Source: Phoronis australis
Taxonomy: Eukaryota > Phoronida > Phoronidae
Reading direction: 5' to 3'
Length of the DNA: 64,000 bases
NCBI GenBank assembly: GCA_002633005.1
Contig: NMRA01000314.1
Coordinates: 282,898 to 346,897 of the forward strand
Shown here one piece after another: positions 11,481 through 23,980 of this stretch (position 1 is the first letter of the stretch; the number at the start of each line of letters is the position of its first letter). The notes below the pieces were generated by a model. It was given only the letters and a program-made list of their open reading frames with translations, ran no database searches and was not told the DNA's origin. The position numbers and the translations under genes were made by a program.

Positions 11481-12365
11481 CTATAAAGACAACAGCATGT
11501 CACATAATCTAGGCACTCATACTCACAGAATTAAATATGAATCTATCTACAGTACCGCTGCTTTTATTTATTCACATTGTCATTATCACCGGTCAGTTGA
11601 ATTGCCTCTTAACCTGCTGTCAAAGCAACATACATTTTGTCATATTTTGTATCAAGACTGAACATTAAGACAATAGGATACGGAGACAATGGCACAAGTT
11701 CACTGATTATTCCAATTTCTCAAACCTCGACATGTTTCGATATTATGAGACTCAAGCTATTATATTTGACTCTCAAAAACCACAAGCTAATGACTGATGC
11801 CAACATATTGTAACCTGAGTAGTACTCCGTCAAGCTTTAAGTTAGGCATTTAACAATCACTACTTGGTGCAACTCTACCCCCACACAGAATGTCTTCATT
11901 GTAAATCTAGTAAAAAAATGAAAAGTTTGAAATTCAAAATGTCATACAATGGTACTGACTGAGAAGATTTATTTCATAGTGGCAATACAGGGAGCCTACA
12001 GAGCATGGCCAGAGAATGCTTAATTTCATAGCCAATGGCAATATGGGGAGTCAACAGAGCACGGCCTGAGAAGGCTATTTCATAGTCAGTGGCAATACTG
12101 GGAGCCTACAGAGTATGGCCTCAGAAGACTATTTCATAGTCAGTGGCAATACTGGGAGCCTACAGAGTATGGCCTCAGAAGACTATTTCATAGCCGGTGG
12201 CAATACAGGGAGCCAACATAGTGCCATTGTGATATAGTAAAATGAAGCGCAGTGTCTTAATTTTGTTATTTAAGAACCTTCTATAAACCAAGTGATTTGA
12301 AGCTTTCGTGAACTTTTCCTGCATCTCAAAATGCATTTCTACCCAGTTGATGGACTGTTGGTTAC
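11481..12365 (-). other. TRIO-like intron, 0.9 kb, with a ~54-bp minisatellite
   Basis: Intron between two symmetric linker exons. It is dominated on the right by the minisatellite at 11961-12222. Confidence 0.7.
11961..12222. repeat. ~54-bp minisatellite, about 5 units
   Basis: Units read gactatttcatagtcagtgg then caatactgggagcctacaga then gtatggcctcag. The central two are nearly identical; outer ones are diverged, a typical pattern for unequal exchange. Confidence 0.9.
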
Positions 12366-12425
12366 CTTAATTGCTGTACCACCATTCTCAGTAACATGTC
12401 CTTCTGTGGACGGCTGCTGACGGCT
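12366..12425 (-). CDS. trio: TRIO-like 60-nt cassette exon in the linker
   Basis: A 60-nt open segment, SRQQPSTEGHVTENGGTAIK, lies between acceptor attacag|AGCCG and donor ATTAAG|gtaacc. It is phase 0 at both ends, so it can be included or skipped without changing frame. The peptide is polar and probably disordered, with no domain. It sits where vertebrate TRIO has a long variable polar linker. Support comes from its splice sites, phase and position between two firmly identified exons; sequence alone would not identify so short an exon. Confidence 0.72.
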
Positions 12426-13830
12426 CTGTAATATATGAAAATGAGTAATGTATAAGAGGTCAATTCGCTAGTGAACATGGCTGTCATTTGACACAGGGTG
12501 TATTAAGGATAGAGGGTGGGGGCCCGTTCACTGTATCATAACCTCTTGTCAGGGCCATTGACTTTGAACAGTGGCTGTAGCTAAAACTAAACTAGCTGAA
12601 AGTCTGATGTTAAGAAAAAAAATCATAGGGACGGCGACTTGAACAAGCGCAAACTTGTGTGTTCAAAATTAATGATAATCAACCTCATTAAAATTATAGG
12701 CTGCAACATTTAATTAAATTTTAACAAACATAAAGCATACTGGATCGCTAAAATTTCAGCAAGTATTCGCTGTCAGGAGACACTGCTGTTAAATTCAACC
12801 TGAACAAGGAATCTTATTTCTTATGATTGTTAAAAAATAGATAAGATAATATTTCAACGTTCCACTATATTTCATTAGAAGATCGAAAGTTAACAGGACA
12901 TTATTGTCAAGAAAGGTGATTTTCTGAGATCTGAGTCTCACTGCCTAATCTAACCTCACACAGATTATCTTAATAAAAAAACAGCACACATTAATAACTG
13001 GGTCAGTTTCAATAGTTGACATCAAATCATGCCGCACAACCCATCAGTCATTAACTCTGATGCAGACTAAAAAGGACAGCATATGACATGTGTTGTTCAT
13101 CATCTCACAACTCACTTCCTCACACCAATACATTGTTGCTCAATCATACAATACTTCTATGTCTACCTCAGACATAGCTGTAGTCACAGCATAAATGGAA
13201 CATCATTGTCTCAGGTGACGTTTTCAGCCAATCAGTTTCCTTCTAATTACCCCCAGCATACATCCCATCCATTATCTCATTGTCTGTTTCAATCAATGCC
13301 ATTAGCTTGGCACTAACAGAGACCAACTGTAATCTTTGAGTGACATGCAGCCTTGAGGTCAACACAAGCATTAGGTCAATGCAGGCATTAAGGTCGACTT
13401 TTTAATTAAAAACATATTATGCAGAGTGTGTTAAGTCAGGCGAAAACAAGGCATTGAGGTCAAATGATTAAAAACAACTTAAAAGTTACTAGAAAACAAT
13501 ATGGAACTGGTTTTGGTAGAAAAAAGGAATACTGCGCAGGAAGCTCAGTTATTAAATATTTAGTATTTTACAGACTTTTGTTTTTAATTTGTTCTGTAAA
13601 ATTATTGATTTCTATTGTTCAGTCTTCACCACAATTTAAGTGGTCACAGTTCAGTTTACAAAGGAATAGTAAGTGAGTATAGACCTGTTTGGACATCATC
13701 TTTTGGCCCGGTGCAACTGACACAAAGCAAATTGATCAGTGCCAAGCCGTCGATTACACACACGACTCATTAACTGTGGCAAGACAGGAGTTGTAGGCCA
13801 GAGAGTGGAACGCACATGCGCAGGTTTACA

Positions 13831-13863
13831 AATGGCGGGACTTGCAGAAACAGCGAACCCGTA
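13831..13863 (+). other. weak candidate first exon (MAGLAETANPY)
   Basis: On the plus strand an ATG in the context caaATGGCGGG opens 11 codons that end at a perfect donor, TAT|gtaagtc. A NRF1-like cacatgcgcag lies about 20 bp upstream and a YY1-type ATGGCGG overlaps the start. No downstream plus-strand exon was found, so this may be chance or transposon sequence. Confidence 0.2.
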
Positions 13864-14544
13864 TGTAAGTCTTTGCACAAGCGCAGTAGACATGATACTT
13901 TCCGCCTAAAATGCTCCAGTTTCGCGTTTAGACATATAATTGATGCGCAGCAAGATGATTGAGCCCTAATTCCTCTACCTCACAAACGGGTGGCAAAAGT
14001 TGTCACTGCGGTGTCAATTTGCTCCAGGTCAGTCCTGTTTACACACAAGTCTGCAGCTAGATTTGGTAAATTCACACCAATTTAAGACACAATATGGTAG
14101 ACAAGTGAAATTTTACTCTCTCGTTTTTATGGAAAAGTCACGATGTACCAAAGGAATACTAATTGTGCATATTCAAGCTCTGTACCATAGCTAAGCAAAC
14201 AGGCAATAATATGAAAAATTGTGGTTATTCACCGCACTGTTAGAAGCACTTGAAAAATGAAAACAGCAATTGTGGAAATAAATCTTTATCCAAATAGGGG
14301 AAATTTTAGCATATGCTTGTTTGTTTTTAAATGTCCTCTTCATCTCTAAATACTGAATAAACTTACCCCAAGTATTAAATGGCGGGGCGAAAACCTCTGA
14401 ATTTGAAATGTATCTTTGGCAAATTTACTAATCACGTTACCTACAAAACCTGATCTTACAGCATAGGACGGTTATGTTAAAAATACGAATAGCTGGATGC
14501 TTACCACGCTGAGTTGGCAGCCACTTGACCACGGCCCCCACACT

Positions 14545-15210
14545 ATATGCACAGCCCATTCTATGGTATGTTCACATACACACATTTATTCACAACCCTT
14601 GTACAGCACACACAAACATTCAATGGTGTGTTCAATCACTGGTTCACAACCCTTGTACAGTACACACCACCATTCTATGGTGTGTTTANCACACACACAC
14701 TTGTTCACAACCCTTGAACAGCACACACACAAACATTCTATGGTGTGTTCACTCACTCGTTCACAACCCTTATACAGCACACACAAACATTCTATGGTTG
14801 TGTTCATATACTCGTTCACAACTTCTGCATTGTGCACATAACCACCGTGTGGTGTGTTCAACACACTCGTTCACAAATTGTTGCATTGTGCACCATTCAA
14901 TGGTGTCACACATTTGCTCACAACACTTGCACTTTAAACACCGCCTCTCTATCACTCTTTCAAAACCTTTGCACTGTGCACTGTGTGTTATAGTGTGTTC
15001 ACACTCAGTCATTCACAACCCTTGCACTGTGCATACCACCATGCTATGGTATATTTGCACACCTATGACGTGTTGACACACACTCACTCACAACGATGGC
15101 ACTGTTCATACTGCCATGTCATGGTGTGTTGACACACACTCATTCATAAACCCTTGCACAGCTCATACCCCAATGCACGATGACACAAACTTGCTCTCAC
15201 AGCCCTTTAG
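14545..15210. repeat. ~60-bp degenerate minisatellite, about 11 units
   Basis: Repeated blocks of cattctatggtgtgttcac, acactcgttcacaacccttg and cacagcacacacaaac. Units vary in length and diverge toward the right. A single N at 14689 lies inside the array, suggesting the assembler could not resolve it. The long ORFs through it on both strands come from the repeat. Confidence 0.9.
14689..14689. other. single-base assembly ambiguity (N)
   Basis: One N within the minisatellite at a (CA)-rich point; probably a contig join. Confidence 0.7.
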
Positions 15211-15410
15211 CTAACACTACCACCTACTGGTGGATAATTTAGTCATTGAATCTTTAAGTTAAATAATACCTACTCAATGTCCATGCTTCACATTGAATAT
15301 TCAAAACGTGACTCATTTCACGGTATATTTAATAAAATATATAACGAGCAAATTGAGAAGAAATCTTTCACTTAAGCGACATGAACATTTTTACAAACGA
15401 CAAATGAGGT

Positions 15411-15600
15411 GCGCATGCGCAATTACCGATATTTCCGCCATCTTGAACCGGAAGTCGATGATTTCGGGAAGAATAGTAGTACTTATGCATTTCTACATTT
15501 GTACCAATTTTCAGCCATGTATGTCAAAAATGCGACATCTATAAGTCTTTGAATCTGAAACCGGAAACAAAATGGCCACCATGGCCGCCATCTTGGATCC
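15411..15600. promoter_or_regulatory. NRF1/YY1/ETS-like motif cluster
   Basis: A perfect palindromic NRF1-type site (gcgcatgcgc, 15411-15420) is followed by a YY1-type gccatcttg (about 15437) touching an ETS-type accggaagt (15447-15455), and then a second ccggaa and gccatcttgg near 15561-15595. This combination is typical of TATA-less metazoan promoters. The motifs also occur in dispersed repeats, and no adjoining first exon is seen, so function is uncertain. Confidence 0.35.
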
Positions 15601-16779
15601 GATCATAAATATCAAGATTTAATTCAGCACAAAAGTATTCATAGCAGGGAAGTCTATTAACAGTTTGACAACAGTAACCATAGATTGGAAAGGAGTGATT
15701 GTAATAGCCATCTAACTTCAACTGTTTACAGATGGAAAACCATTAGTGCAGTCAGAGTGGCAGTGTTGATGGATGGGCAGAGTGTAATGTAGTCACCTCC
15801 ACAGAACAGAGCAAGTCTGGCCTACCTCAGCTACCCTAGATCAAGCTGAGGCTGGGGGTATCTTGATTAGTTGACTCATCATAATAAATGACCTGCAACT
15901 TTTTTGTAATTAGACTGTTAAAACAGGTCAAGCAGATAGTTTGCCACGAAATTGTGATAATGTCAAACAGATTGGTATTTTGCCGAGACGTGTCTGTACG
16001 ACTGTATGTCGAAACTCAGTATAACCTGTGGGGAAGATTATACTATTCAAAACTACAGAGAAATGGAGAATTCAGAATAACAAGCTGACTCAATGAAAAC
16101 AACAAGGAGAATAACCAATTAGCTTAAGAGTGTCTCTGCCTGCCATAACAAAATGCATCTTTTCATTTATATCACTAACTGTAACGAAAGGAGAGTTTAT
16201 TGTGTCTGTACACCAGGTTTTACAAGCTGGCTGTCATTGAATGCATCTGCACGATCTCACAGAATAAGGAACTGGCAGATATTTGCAAACCAGCTAAACA
16301 CTTCTAGGCTGGGTTAGGAACATGCTAAGATTAGTTGTATAGCAGACTAAAGTGACATCCACATACAGACTTACACTAGAACAAGTTACCTATAAATTTG
16401 GTTCCTACAGTGTGTTAAGAGCATCGCTCTGACCCACTAGTGTCACAAATTGCCAAATGTAACGAACTGTTAGGCGTATTGGCTTGCTTTTTTCTACGTC
16501 ACTACGAGAATTACCTTTTAATTCTAATAGCTGCGAATAACACCTGCATGCAATGGTGTTCTATTCAGACCCCTATTCCATACCACTGTCATCAGCCTTT
16601 TCTTATTTGTGCTGAGATCTCGCGGTGACGCAACATGGCACGAAAAGGCAGCTTCATTTATCATTTAACGGGCCTGCATTTGCGTGATTGAACTCACATT
16701 TTTTTTAGTTTACTAAGGCTTTGTAAGGACTACCTGGTTTGCCCAAAACATCTAAAATAACAAAATTCCATTGAAGTTA

Positions 16780-16945
16780 GGCTTTCAGGGCTGCGTAGTA
16801 GTTATTTAAATAAGAGCAACATGCCCCCACTTAGTGACAAATTATCCCACCTTACCAAAATGGGGCAACTAATGTTCCAGGGAAACTTGCGCCACTTGTA
16901 ATCGTTGTGTGGCTGCAAAAGTGGGGTAGGCGGAAGTAATTATCA
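16780..16945 (+). repeat. dispersed repeat, unclassified (copy 1)
   Basis: The segment with gcaacatgcccccacttagt, ggggcaact, acttgcgccacttgtaatcg and ttgtgtggctgcaaaagtgg recurs at 18990-19155 and, inverted and diverged, at 39826-39975. It has no coding capacity. The class is unknown. Confidence 0.7.
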
Positions 16946-17623
16946 GTTACCGTTACATTTAAACGGGTTTTCTTTTGCGTGCCTTTTGCGTGCCGTATTC
17001 AAATTAGGTGTTCATTGTTATGCAAAGAGCGACAATTTCCGCCTTACCCTAGTTATTGGATACGTATATGTGGGCAAACTTAACAGAATTTTAAAAGACG
17101 GGCAAAAATTTAGAAAGTTGCTTGAAATAATAATGGCTACTTTCTTAATGTCATTGGCTGGTGGGCTGTCACTCAAATAGATCGATCAACATTAATTTCA
17201 GAGATAAGAAATTAACTGCACTATAAGAGCTTTATTAGCGCAGTGACTGCCTCGGGATGCTCGTCGGACTTACCAGCAGCAGTGTTAGAAATCTCAACAA
17301 ACCTTTGATTGTAAATGATTATGATGACTCCGATTGGTTGTTTCTTTTTCAATTCTCAATTAGACAAACACTATTGGTTAAGTTTCCATGCATTTCTCAT
17401 TGTCAACTGACAATCTAAAATTGAACTCGTATCATGACCTAATAAGGAGTTTCATTGGCTGACCCGTCGTGTTTTGAGTCAATTATTCACAAATCTGCAG
17501 AATTTTTAGTACCAACTTTTAAATATTTGTAAGATGCGATGGGAATCAACGTAACAGAATTCTTATCCACTCAAACAGTCAGAAAAATGAAAACTTGAAA
17601 ATTGGGATCATTTTGAGCATCCA

Positions 17624-17720
17624 GTTGGATATAATGTGCCCACATTTTGAGAACGCGAGTTCAATGTCCATTATTAAGTGGCTAAAACTGATTCTCAAAC
17701 TGTATTATATTTGACTATTA
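17624..17720. mobile_element. palindromic MITE-like element, copy B
   Basis: Contains gatataatgtgcccacattt, tgagaacgcg, a ccattattaagtgg loop and the partner arm aaactgattctcaaac. The right arm is truncated compared with copy A. Confidence 0.65.
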
Positions 17721-18837
17721 CTTCAAGAATGGGCTTGGGATAAAGACGTGAAAGAACAGAATTTGTTCACATGAAGTTAGATGATAATGGAGACATTGAA
17801 CAATCCACTGATCACCTGTTGTCCCTCACTGTCAAAACGCACCCCACTTACATAGTAGGTACTCAAGAGGCCATGTTGGATCCTACATCATTCCAATCCA
17901 CTTAAATAGCTGGACCCCCTCTGAAGCTGAGGGGGTCTGGGAGGACAGATCTAATGACATCACTCCACCCACTCAATCCACTTACACTATTGGCACAGCC
18001 CTGTGACACCAGTGGGCTCTGGAGGATAGTCTTCTCAAACTTAGCTTGCCTTGATGATGAACATCCAACACAGGTAAACAAGTTCCTGACACTACTCTTA
18101 AAGCTACCAGGCATCCTAGTCACCATGACGATTCACAACCCTAGCCAACAGGACATGCACTACAGATATACAAGACTAGGCCAGCTTCTCCACCATCAGC
18201 TATCATTATCACATAGATACACAACTGCAGTATTGTGCTGGAAATCATACTGTCCAATGTGTACAGAGAGTCACTCCAGTATTCAACATGTATTCAACAC
18301 TAGACATATGTTCCTTGCAGCTGTGAACCTATCAAGCCCATTGGTGGCTGAGGTAACACAAATCTCTGCCCAGAGCACACAATAATCTGCTTGCCCTCAA
18401 CTCTGATACAACACAGGTCTGCATCTACGTCGGTGTCGCAAATATCTTGCCTCGCCAGCATCTGCCCTCGTACTCAAAGCGTGAACTACACATCGATAAT
18501 TAATACAAATACGTGTATAGTTTATTCTGTTGCCTGTATGCAAGCATGTATAATCTTCATACCAGGGTCAGGTCCATTTCACCAGATCTTTACTATTCCT
18601 GCCCTCAGCCTGGGTCCTCTCTTCATACTCTGCACAGCTGCCATTCAATCAAACACTAGCCACAATGGCAATGCATAATCAGCCTGTTACATCAATCCAT
18701 AAACTGTTATTAACACACTTGCCCAGACTGGACACCCAGGTTGTACAACAAACAGTCTGTATGCAGTCTTATTAATAATCCACTCACTACTACACAAGCA
18801 TGGGCTGCAGGGACAGTATTGGTAATGAGATGAGCCC

Positions 18838-18838
18838 N
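18838..18838. other. single N exactly at the duplication junction
   Basis: The N separates the end of copy 1 from the start of copy 2. This is what two unmerged overlapping contig ends joined by a minimal gap would look like. Confidence 0.85.
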
Positions 18839-18989
18839 GCAACATGGCACGAAAAGGCAGCTTTACTTATCATTTGACGGGCTTACATTTGCGTGATGGA
18901 ACTAAAGTTTTTTTATTTTACTAAGGCTTTGCAAGGACTATCTGGTTTGCCCAAAACATCTAAAATAACAAAATTCCATTGAAGTTAGG

Positions 18990-19155
18990 CTTTCAGGGCT
19001 GCGTAGTAGTTATTTAAATTAGAGCAACATGCCCCCACTTAGTGACAAATTATCCCACCATACCAAAATGGGGCAACTAATGTTTCAGGGAAACTTGTGC
19101 CACTTGTAACCGTTGTGTGGCTGCAAAAGTGGGGTAGGCGGAAGTAATTATCAAC
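18990..19155 (+). repeat. dispersed repeat, unclassified (copy 2)
   Basis: Counterpart of 16780-16945 within the second duplicate. Confidence 0.7.
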
Positions 19156-19821
19156 TGCAGTTACATTCAGACGGGTTTTCTTTTATGTGCCGTATTCACA
19201 TTAGGTGTTCATTGTCATGCAAAGAGCGACAATTTCCGCCTTACCCCAGTTATCGGATATGTATATGTGGGCAAACTTAACAGAATTTTAAAAGACGGGC
19301 AAAAATTTAGAAAGTTGCTTGAAATAATAATGGCTACTTTCTTAATGTCATTGGCTGGTGGGCTGTCACTTAAATAGATCGATCAACATTAATTTCAGAG
19401 ATAAGAAATTAACTGCACTATAAGAGCTTTATTAGCGCAGTGACTGCCTCGGGATGCTCGTAGGACTTACCAGCAGCAGTGTTAGAAATCTCAACAAACC
19501 TTTGATTGTAAACGATTATGATGACTCTGATTGGTTGTTTCTTTTTCAATTCTCAATTAGACAAACACTATTGGTTAAGTTTCCGTGCATTTCCCATTGT
19601 CAACTGACAATCTAAAATTGAACTCTTATCATGACCTAATAAGGAGTTTCATTGGCTGACCCGTCGTGTTTTGAGTCAATTATTCACAAATCTGCAGAAT
19701 ATAACCTACCAACTTTTAAATATTTGTAAGATGCGATGGGAATCAACGTAACAGAATTCTTATCCGCTCAAACAGTCAGAAAAATGAAAACTTGAAAATT
19801 GGGATCATTTTGAGCACCCAG

Positions 19822-19916
19822 TTGGATATGATGTGCCCACATTTTGAGAACGCGAGTTCAATGTCCATTATTAAGTGGCTAAAACTGATTCTCAAACTGT
19901 ATTATTTTCGACTATT
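19822..19916. mobile_element. palindromic MITE-like element, copy C (in duplicate)
   Basis: Counterpart of copy B in the second duplicate, with a few substitutions. Confidence 0.65.
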
Positions 19917-22900
19917 ACTTCAAGAATGGGCTTGGGATAAAGACGTGAAAGAACAGAATTTGTTCACATGAAGTTAGATGATAATGGAGACATTGAACAA
20001 TCCACTGATCACCTGTTGTCCCTCACTGTCAAAACGCACCCCACTTACATCAGTAGGTACTCAAGAGGCCATGTTGGATCCTACATCATTCCAATCCACT
20101 TAAATAGCTGGACCCCCTCTGAAGCTGAGGGGGTCTGGGAGGACAGATCTAATGACATCACTCCACCCAATCCACTTACACTATTGGCACAGCCCTGTGA
20201 CACCAGTGGGCTCTGGAGGATAGTCTTCTCAAACTTAGCTTGCCTTGATGATGAACATCCAACACAGGTAAACAAGTCCCTGACACTACTCTTGAAGCTA
20301 CCAGGCATCCTAGTCACCATGACGATTCACAACCCTAGCCAACAGGACATGCACTACAGATATACAAGTCTAGGCCAGCTTCTCCACCATCAGCTATCAT
20401 TATCACATAGATATACAACTGTGCTGGAAATCATACTGTCCAATGTGTACAGAGAGTCACTCCAGTATTCAACATGTATTCAACACTAGACATATGTTCC
20501 TTGCAGCTGTGAACCTATCAAGCCCATTGGTGGCTGAGGTAACACAAATCTCTGCCCAGAGCACACAATAATCTGCTTGCCCTCAACTCTGATACAACAC
20601 AGGTCTGCATCTACGTCGGTGTCGCAAATATCTTGCCTCGCCAGCATCTGCCCTCGTACTCGAAGTGTGAACTACACATCGATAATTAATACAAATACGT
20701 ATATAGTTTATTCCGTTGCCTGTATGCAAGCATGTATAATCTTCATACCAGGGTCAGGTCCATTTCACCAGATCTTTACTATTCCTGCCCTCAGCCTGGG
20801 TCCTCTCTTCATACTCTGCACAGCTGCCATTCAATCAAACACTAGCCACAATGGCAATGCATAATCAGCCTGTTACATCAATCCATAAACTGTTATTAAC
20901 ACACTTGCCCAGACTGGACACCCAGGTTGTACAACAAACAGTCTGTATGCAGTCTTATTAATAATCCACTCACTACTACACAAGCATGGGCTGCAGGGAC
21001 AGTATTGGTAATGAGATGAGCCCAGACTATATCAATATACACTGTGGACATAGAGAGAGAACAACCTACACTTGACTGCACAAACCGCACTCTCACAACA
21101 CACAGGCCAGTTGAATTATTCATGTTTGGCTGGCTTGTGCGAGCATGGAGACTAGCGCGACCACTGATTACACAGATAGGCATAACAATACAGGAAATTA
21201 ATCAGACAACTTCTATGCACTAACAGCCTCAATTCTTAGTCAAGGAAATTGGAAATTGGAAAAGTTCCACAAACTGTATTAGACTCCAGTGTGCAATAAG
21301 TCATAATAAAGTACCGGTACCGCACTGCTCTTACACTCAGATTGTAATAAAAATTTAAAAACGATGCTAATGCTTACGATAGTTTGTCTATTTGAAATTG
21401 CTCCCGTCTATCTGCTGGGTTGACAATTGCTGTGTATACAGCTGGTGCAAAAAGGTAAGAAATACGACAAAATCCTATCTCTGTAGGCCTGCGGATGAAC
21501 CGTGATCTTGTAACAACGATTGGCATGTTTTAAGTTATTTACCATCAGGTGGTTATGATTGATTTCATTAACAGATTGACATAATTGGCACACTACACTA
21601 GTCAGTAATGGACACGTAACAGCAGATATGTGCATCTGTCTGTATTGAGATGGAAGTCCGCCTCACTCTTCCATGTTTCACAATCTCACACACGCTTCAA
21701 CAGATCAATAATTCCACACAGAAATTATAATTTTGTCGACTAGGGAAAACCGTTTCCGAGAACACTGACAACAAACATGCTCGCTACTGAGGAAGGAAAA
21801 ACACAAAGTCAGGTGACGTCCTACATAGTCACGCACCGCTGCCCAAATGCAATTTAACAAATGGCACCTCTTGAACTAAACTTAAATCATAATCCAGTGT
21901 AACTCCAAATATTCTTAAATGCAAGTAGCAACCACTCTCTCTCTATGATTGGATGGCACTATGATTAATTAAACATATAAAAAATTAACAGCAACAGTAG
22001 TAGGCCTATTAAGAATCCCTCTATCAGTATGGATTAAAGTGCATAATCTGTCAAGTAAGCGTACGAGTAAGAATTTTGTTTTAGTGAACTTCCTTTTAGC
22101 GTCTTGATAAAATCACAATGCAACTGCAATTCACTGTAGCCATACTGAAGCTGAGATGCGACTGATTTCAAGGTCAGCCTTAAATGAAATCAATGGCTCA
22201 GTAATCCTGGGGGAATAGCTTGCTAATGAGTAGTGGGGCTTCTCTCCACCAGAAATAATAAGGTGAAACAAGTTGACATGAGACTGATAAGGGAAAGATG
22301 AGTTTTGAATAGCTTGCACTTGGCTATCTTGCATGTGACATATTGAGAATGCTCATTTCGTTGTAAACTACCTCTATAGCACTAAAACAATGGAGAAAAT
22401 TGGAGTCTAATATCATTTGTTAGAGAGATTGTTTCCTGATCAAGAGGCTTTTAATTAGGCCCAACAAATCGGACTGCTCTGCAACTTTTCAATGTTTGTC
22501 AGTACAACTAGAGAACTGACTTCAAAGAATACCACTGACAGGGATATGACTAATGACCAACAACAAAGAGCATTTAACAGTAGACAGAAATCCTGCCTGC
22601 AGTGTACCCCAATAGTAGGGCCCCTGCATTCTCAGGGCCCTGCACACACAAGTCCACTTTCACAACATGCAAACATCAGCTTTTGCTGCACATTAATAAG
22701 TGCTAAATTCCATTACTATGCCGACAGATTGCAAAAAACTGTTGGGCCAACAACTTATAATTTCATATACCGTTACAGTCTGGACACATAATTGTTGATG
22801 TTCGGGTGCATAGGCACTCTAAATTTGTTCAAACTTACAAAATACAAACTTTCAAGAGGTGGACCCGTTAAGTCACCCACACACCCAACACTTCATAACC

Positions 22901-23156
22901 ACATGGGCACATCCTAGCATTGATCATGTGACTTACCTCCAACGGTGAGGCCATATTGAGGCTCATCCGTACAAACCAAGATAGGTTGTTGCACCACTGG
23001 GTCGTTGAGCTCATTGTGATATTGTCAGGTGATGGCGTCAACAAAGTTAAATCACAGATGTCTCACCAAAACAACAAATCGGCTTCCATTGTTACTAGAA
23101 TACTCCTGTAATATATGGGCGAGTCAACATGGCACCATCCTTGCCACTACATTGCT

Positions 23157-23170
23157 CCACCAGGGGGTGC
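23157..23170 (+). promoter_or_regulatory. CTCF-like motif
   Basis: ccaccagggggtgc differs at one base from the vertebrate CTCF core CCACCAGGGGGCGC. It lies in otherwise unremarkable intron sequence, outside the array at 8.6-9.8 kb. Binding is not shown. Confidence 0.35.
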
Positions 23171-23957
23171 ATCCAACATGTCCAGTAAGAATAAGATCCG
23201 ATTAGCAAACAGACTCGCCTTAACTGTAATCACTGTTAATCCTGGCTAGAAAACATCAAGACAGAATAATGCATCAGGGCAATAATAAACGCTCCCAGAT
23301 TTAAGCATTCATTTTCCAAGCTGGAAGAAAGCTAACATTAATCCCAGTCCATCAGACAGTAGCCCAGCCAACCATGACCAGCATCTAATTATGGCTAATA
23401 CCATCTGTTTACAGGAGTCTGACTCCTCAGGTAAATAAGAGTCTGCTGGCTATATTGCCCAGCAAACAGTGGCTAGAACCATATAAAGTCACAGTTAGGC
23501 AATAAAGACAGTCACTTATGGAATATTGAGGGTTACTACAAGCTTTAACCTTCTACACTAATAGGTATACCACACTAGATCATTTAAAAGAGCCAGTTAA
23601 ATGTGTTGGGCAGAAACACCAACAGTAGAACATGGACCACCCTAAAGATTCTCGCCCATGTGTAAATGGCCAACCAGCACCAGCTCGGAACACCACAATT
23701 CCAAAAGATATCCCCTTAATGGCTACATAAATATCCAATTAGACTGAAATACTGACCTCATATTGTCAAGACTTTCAGGCTGCCAACCTACAGGTCTCAC
23801 CCAAGTAGGGTTGTCGACTGAACACCACAGCATAAACCCCAGTGTCATAGACACAATGTTGATGCTACAACACAAGAAATCCATCTTGCTTTCGAGAACA
23901 AACCCTAGGTGCTCAACTATACAACTGTAATTCTCCACAGCATACCATGAGTAAGGG

Positions 23958-23980
23958 TGCTAACAACAACAACAACAACA
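23958..23980. repeat. (CAA)n microsatellite
   Basis: About seven caa units. Confidence 0.95.

Larger units (their letters stand above)
16630..18837. repeat. 2.2-kb tandem duplication, copy 1
   Basis: Near-identical to 18839-21023 over the full length, starting gcaacatggcacgaaaaggc and ending ggtaatgagatgagccc. Differences are scattered substitutions and small indels at a few percent, the pattern expected of two alleles. It contains hairpin element copy B and one copy of a dispersed repeat. An open frame at 17954-18385 has no recognised domain. Confidence 0.95.
18839..21023. repeat. 2.2-kb tandem duplication, copy 2
   Basis: Second copy, 2185 bp against 2208 bp. Its open frame at 19968-20489 is longer than that in copy 1 because indels shift the frame, so neither is likely to be a conserved protein. 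Sequence continues uniquely after 21023. Confidence 0.95.

Noticed and set aside
14497-15076. Long ORFs on both strands with repeated HNPCTAHT / YKGCE peptides
   Set aside because: Products of the ~60-bp minisatellite, open on both strands and crossing an N.
19968-20489. 173-codon open frame in the second duplicate
   Set aside because: The matching region of copy 1 is broken by indels into different frames, and no domain or splice structure is seen. Allele-like copies of a real protein should keep frame.
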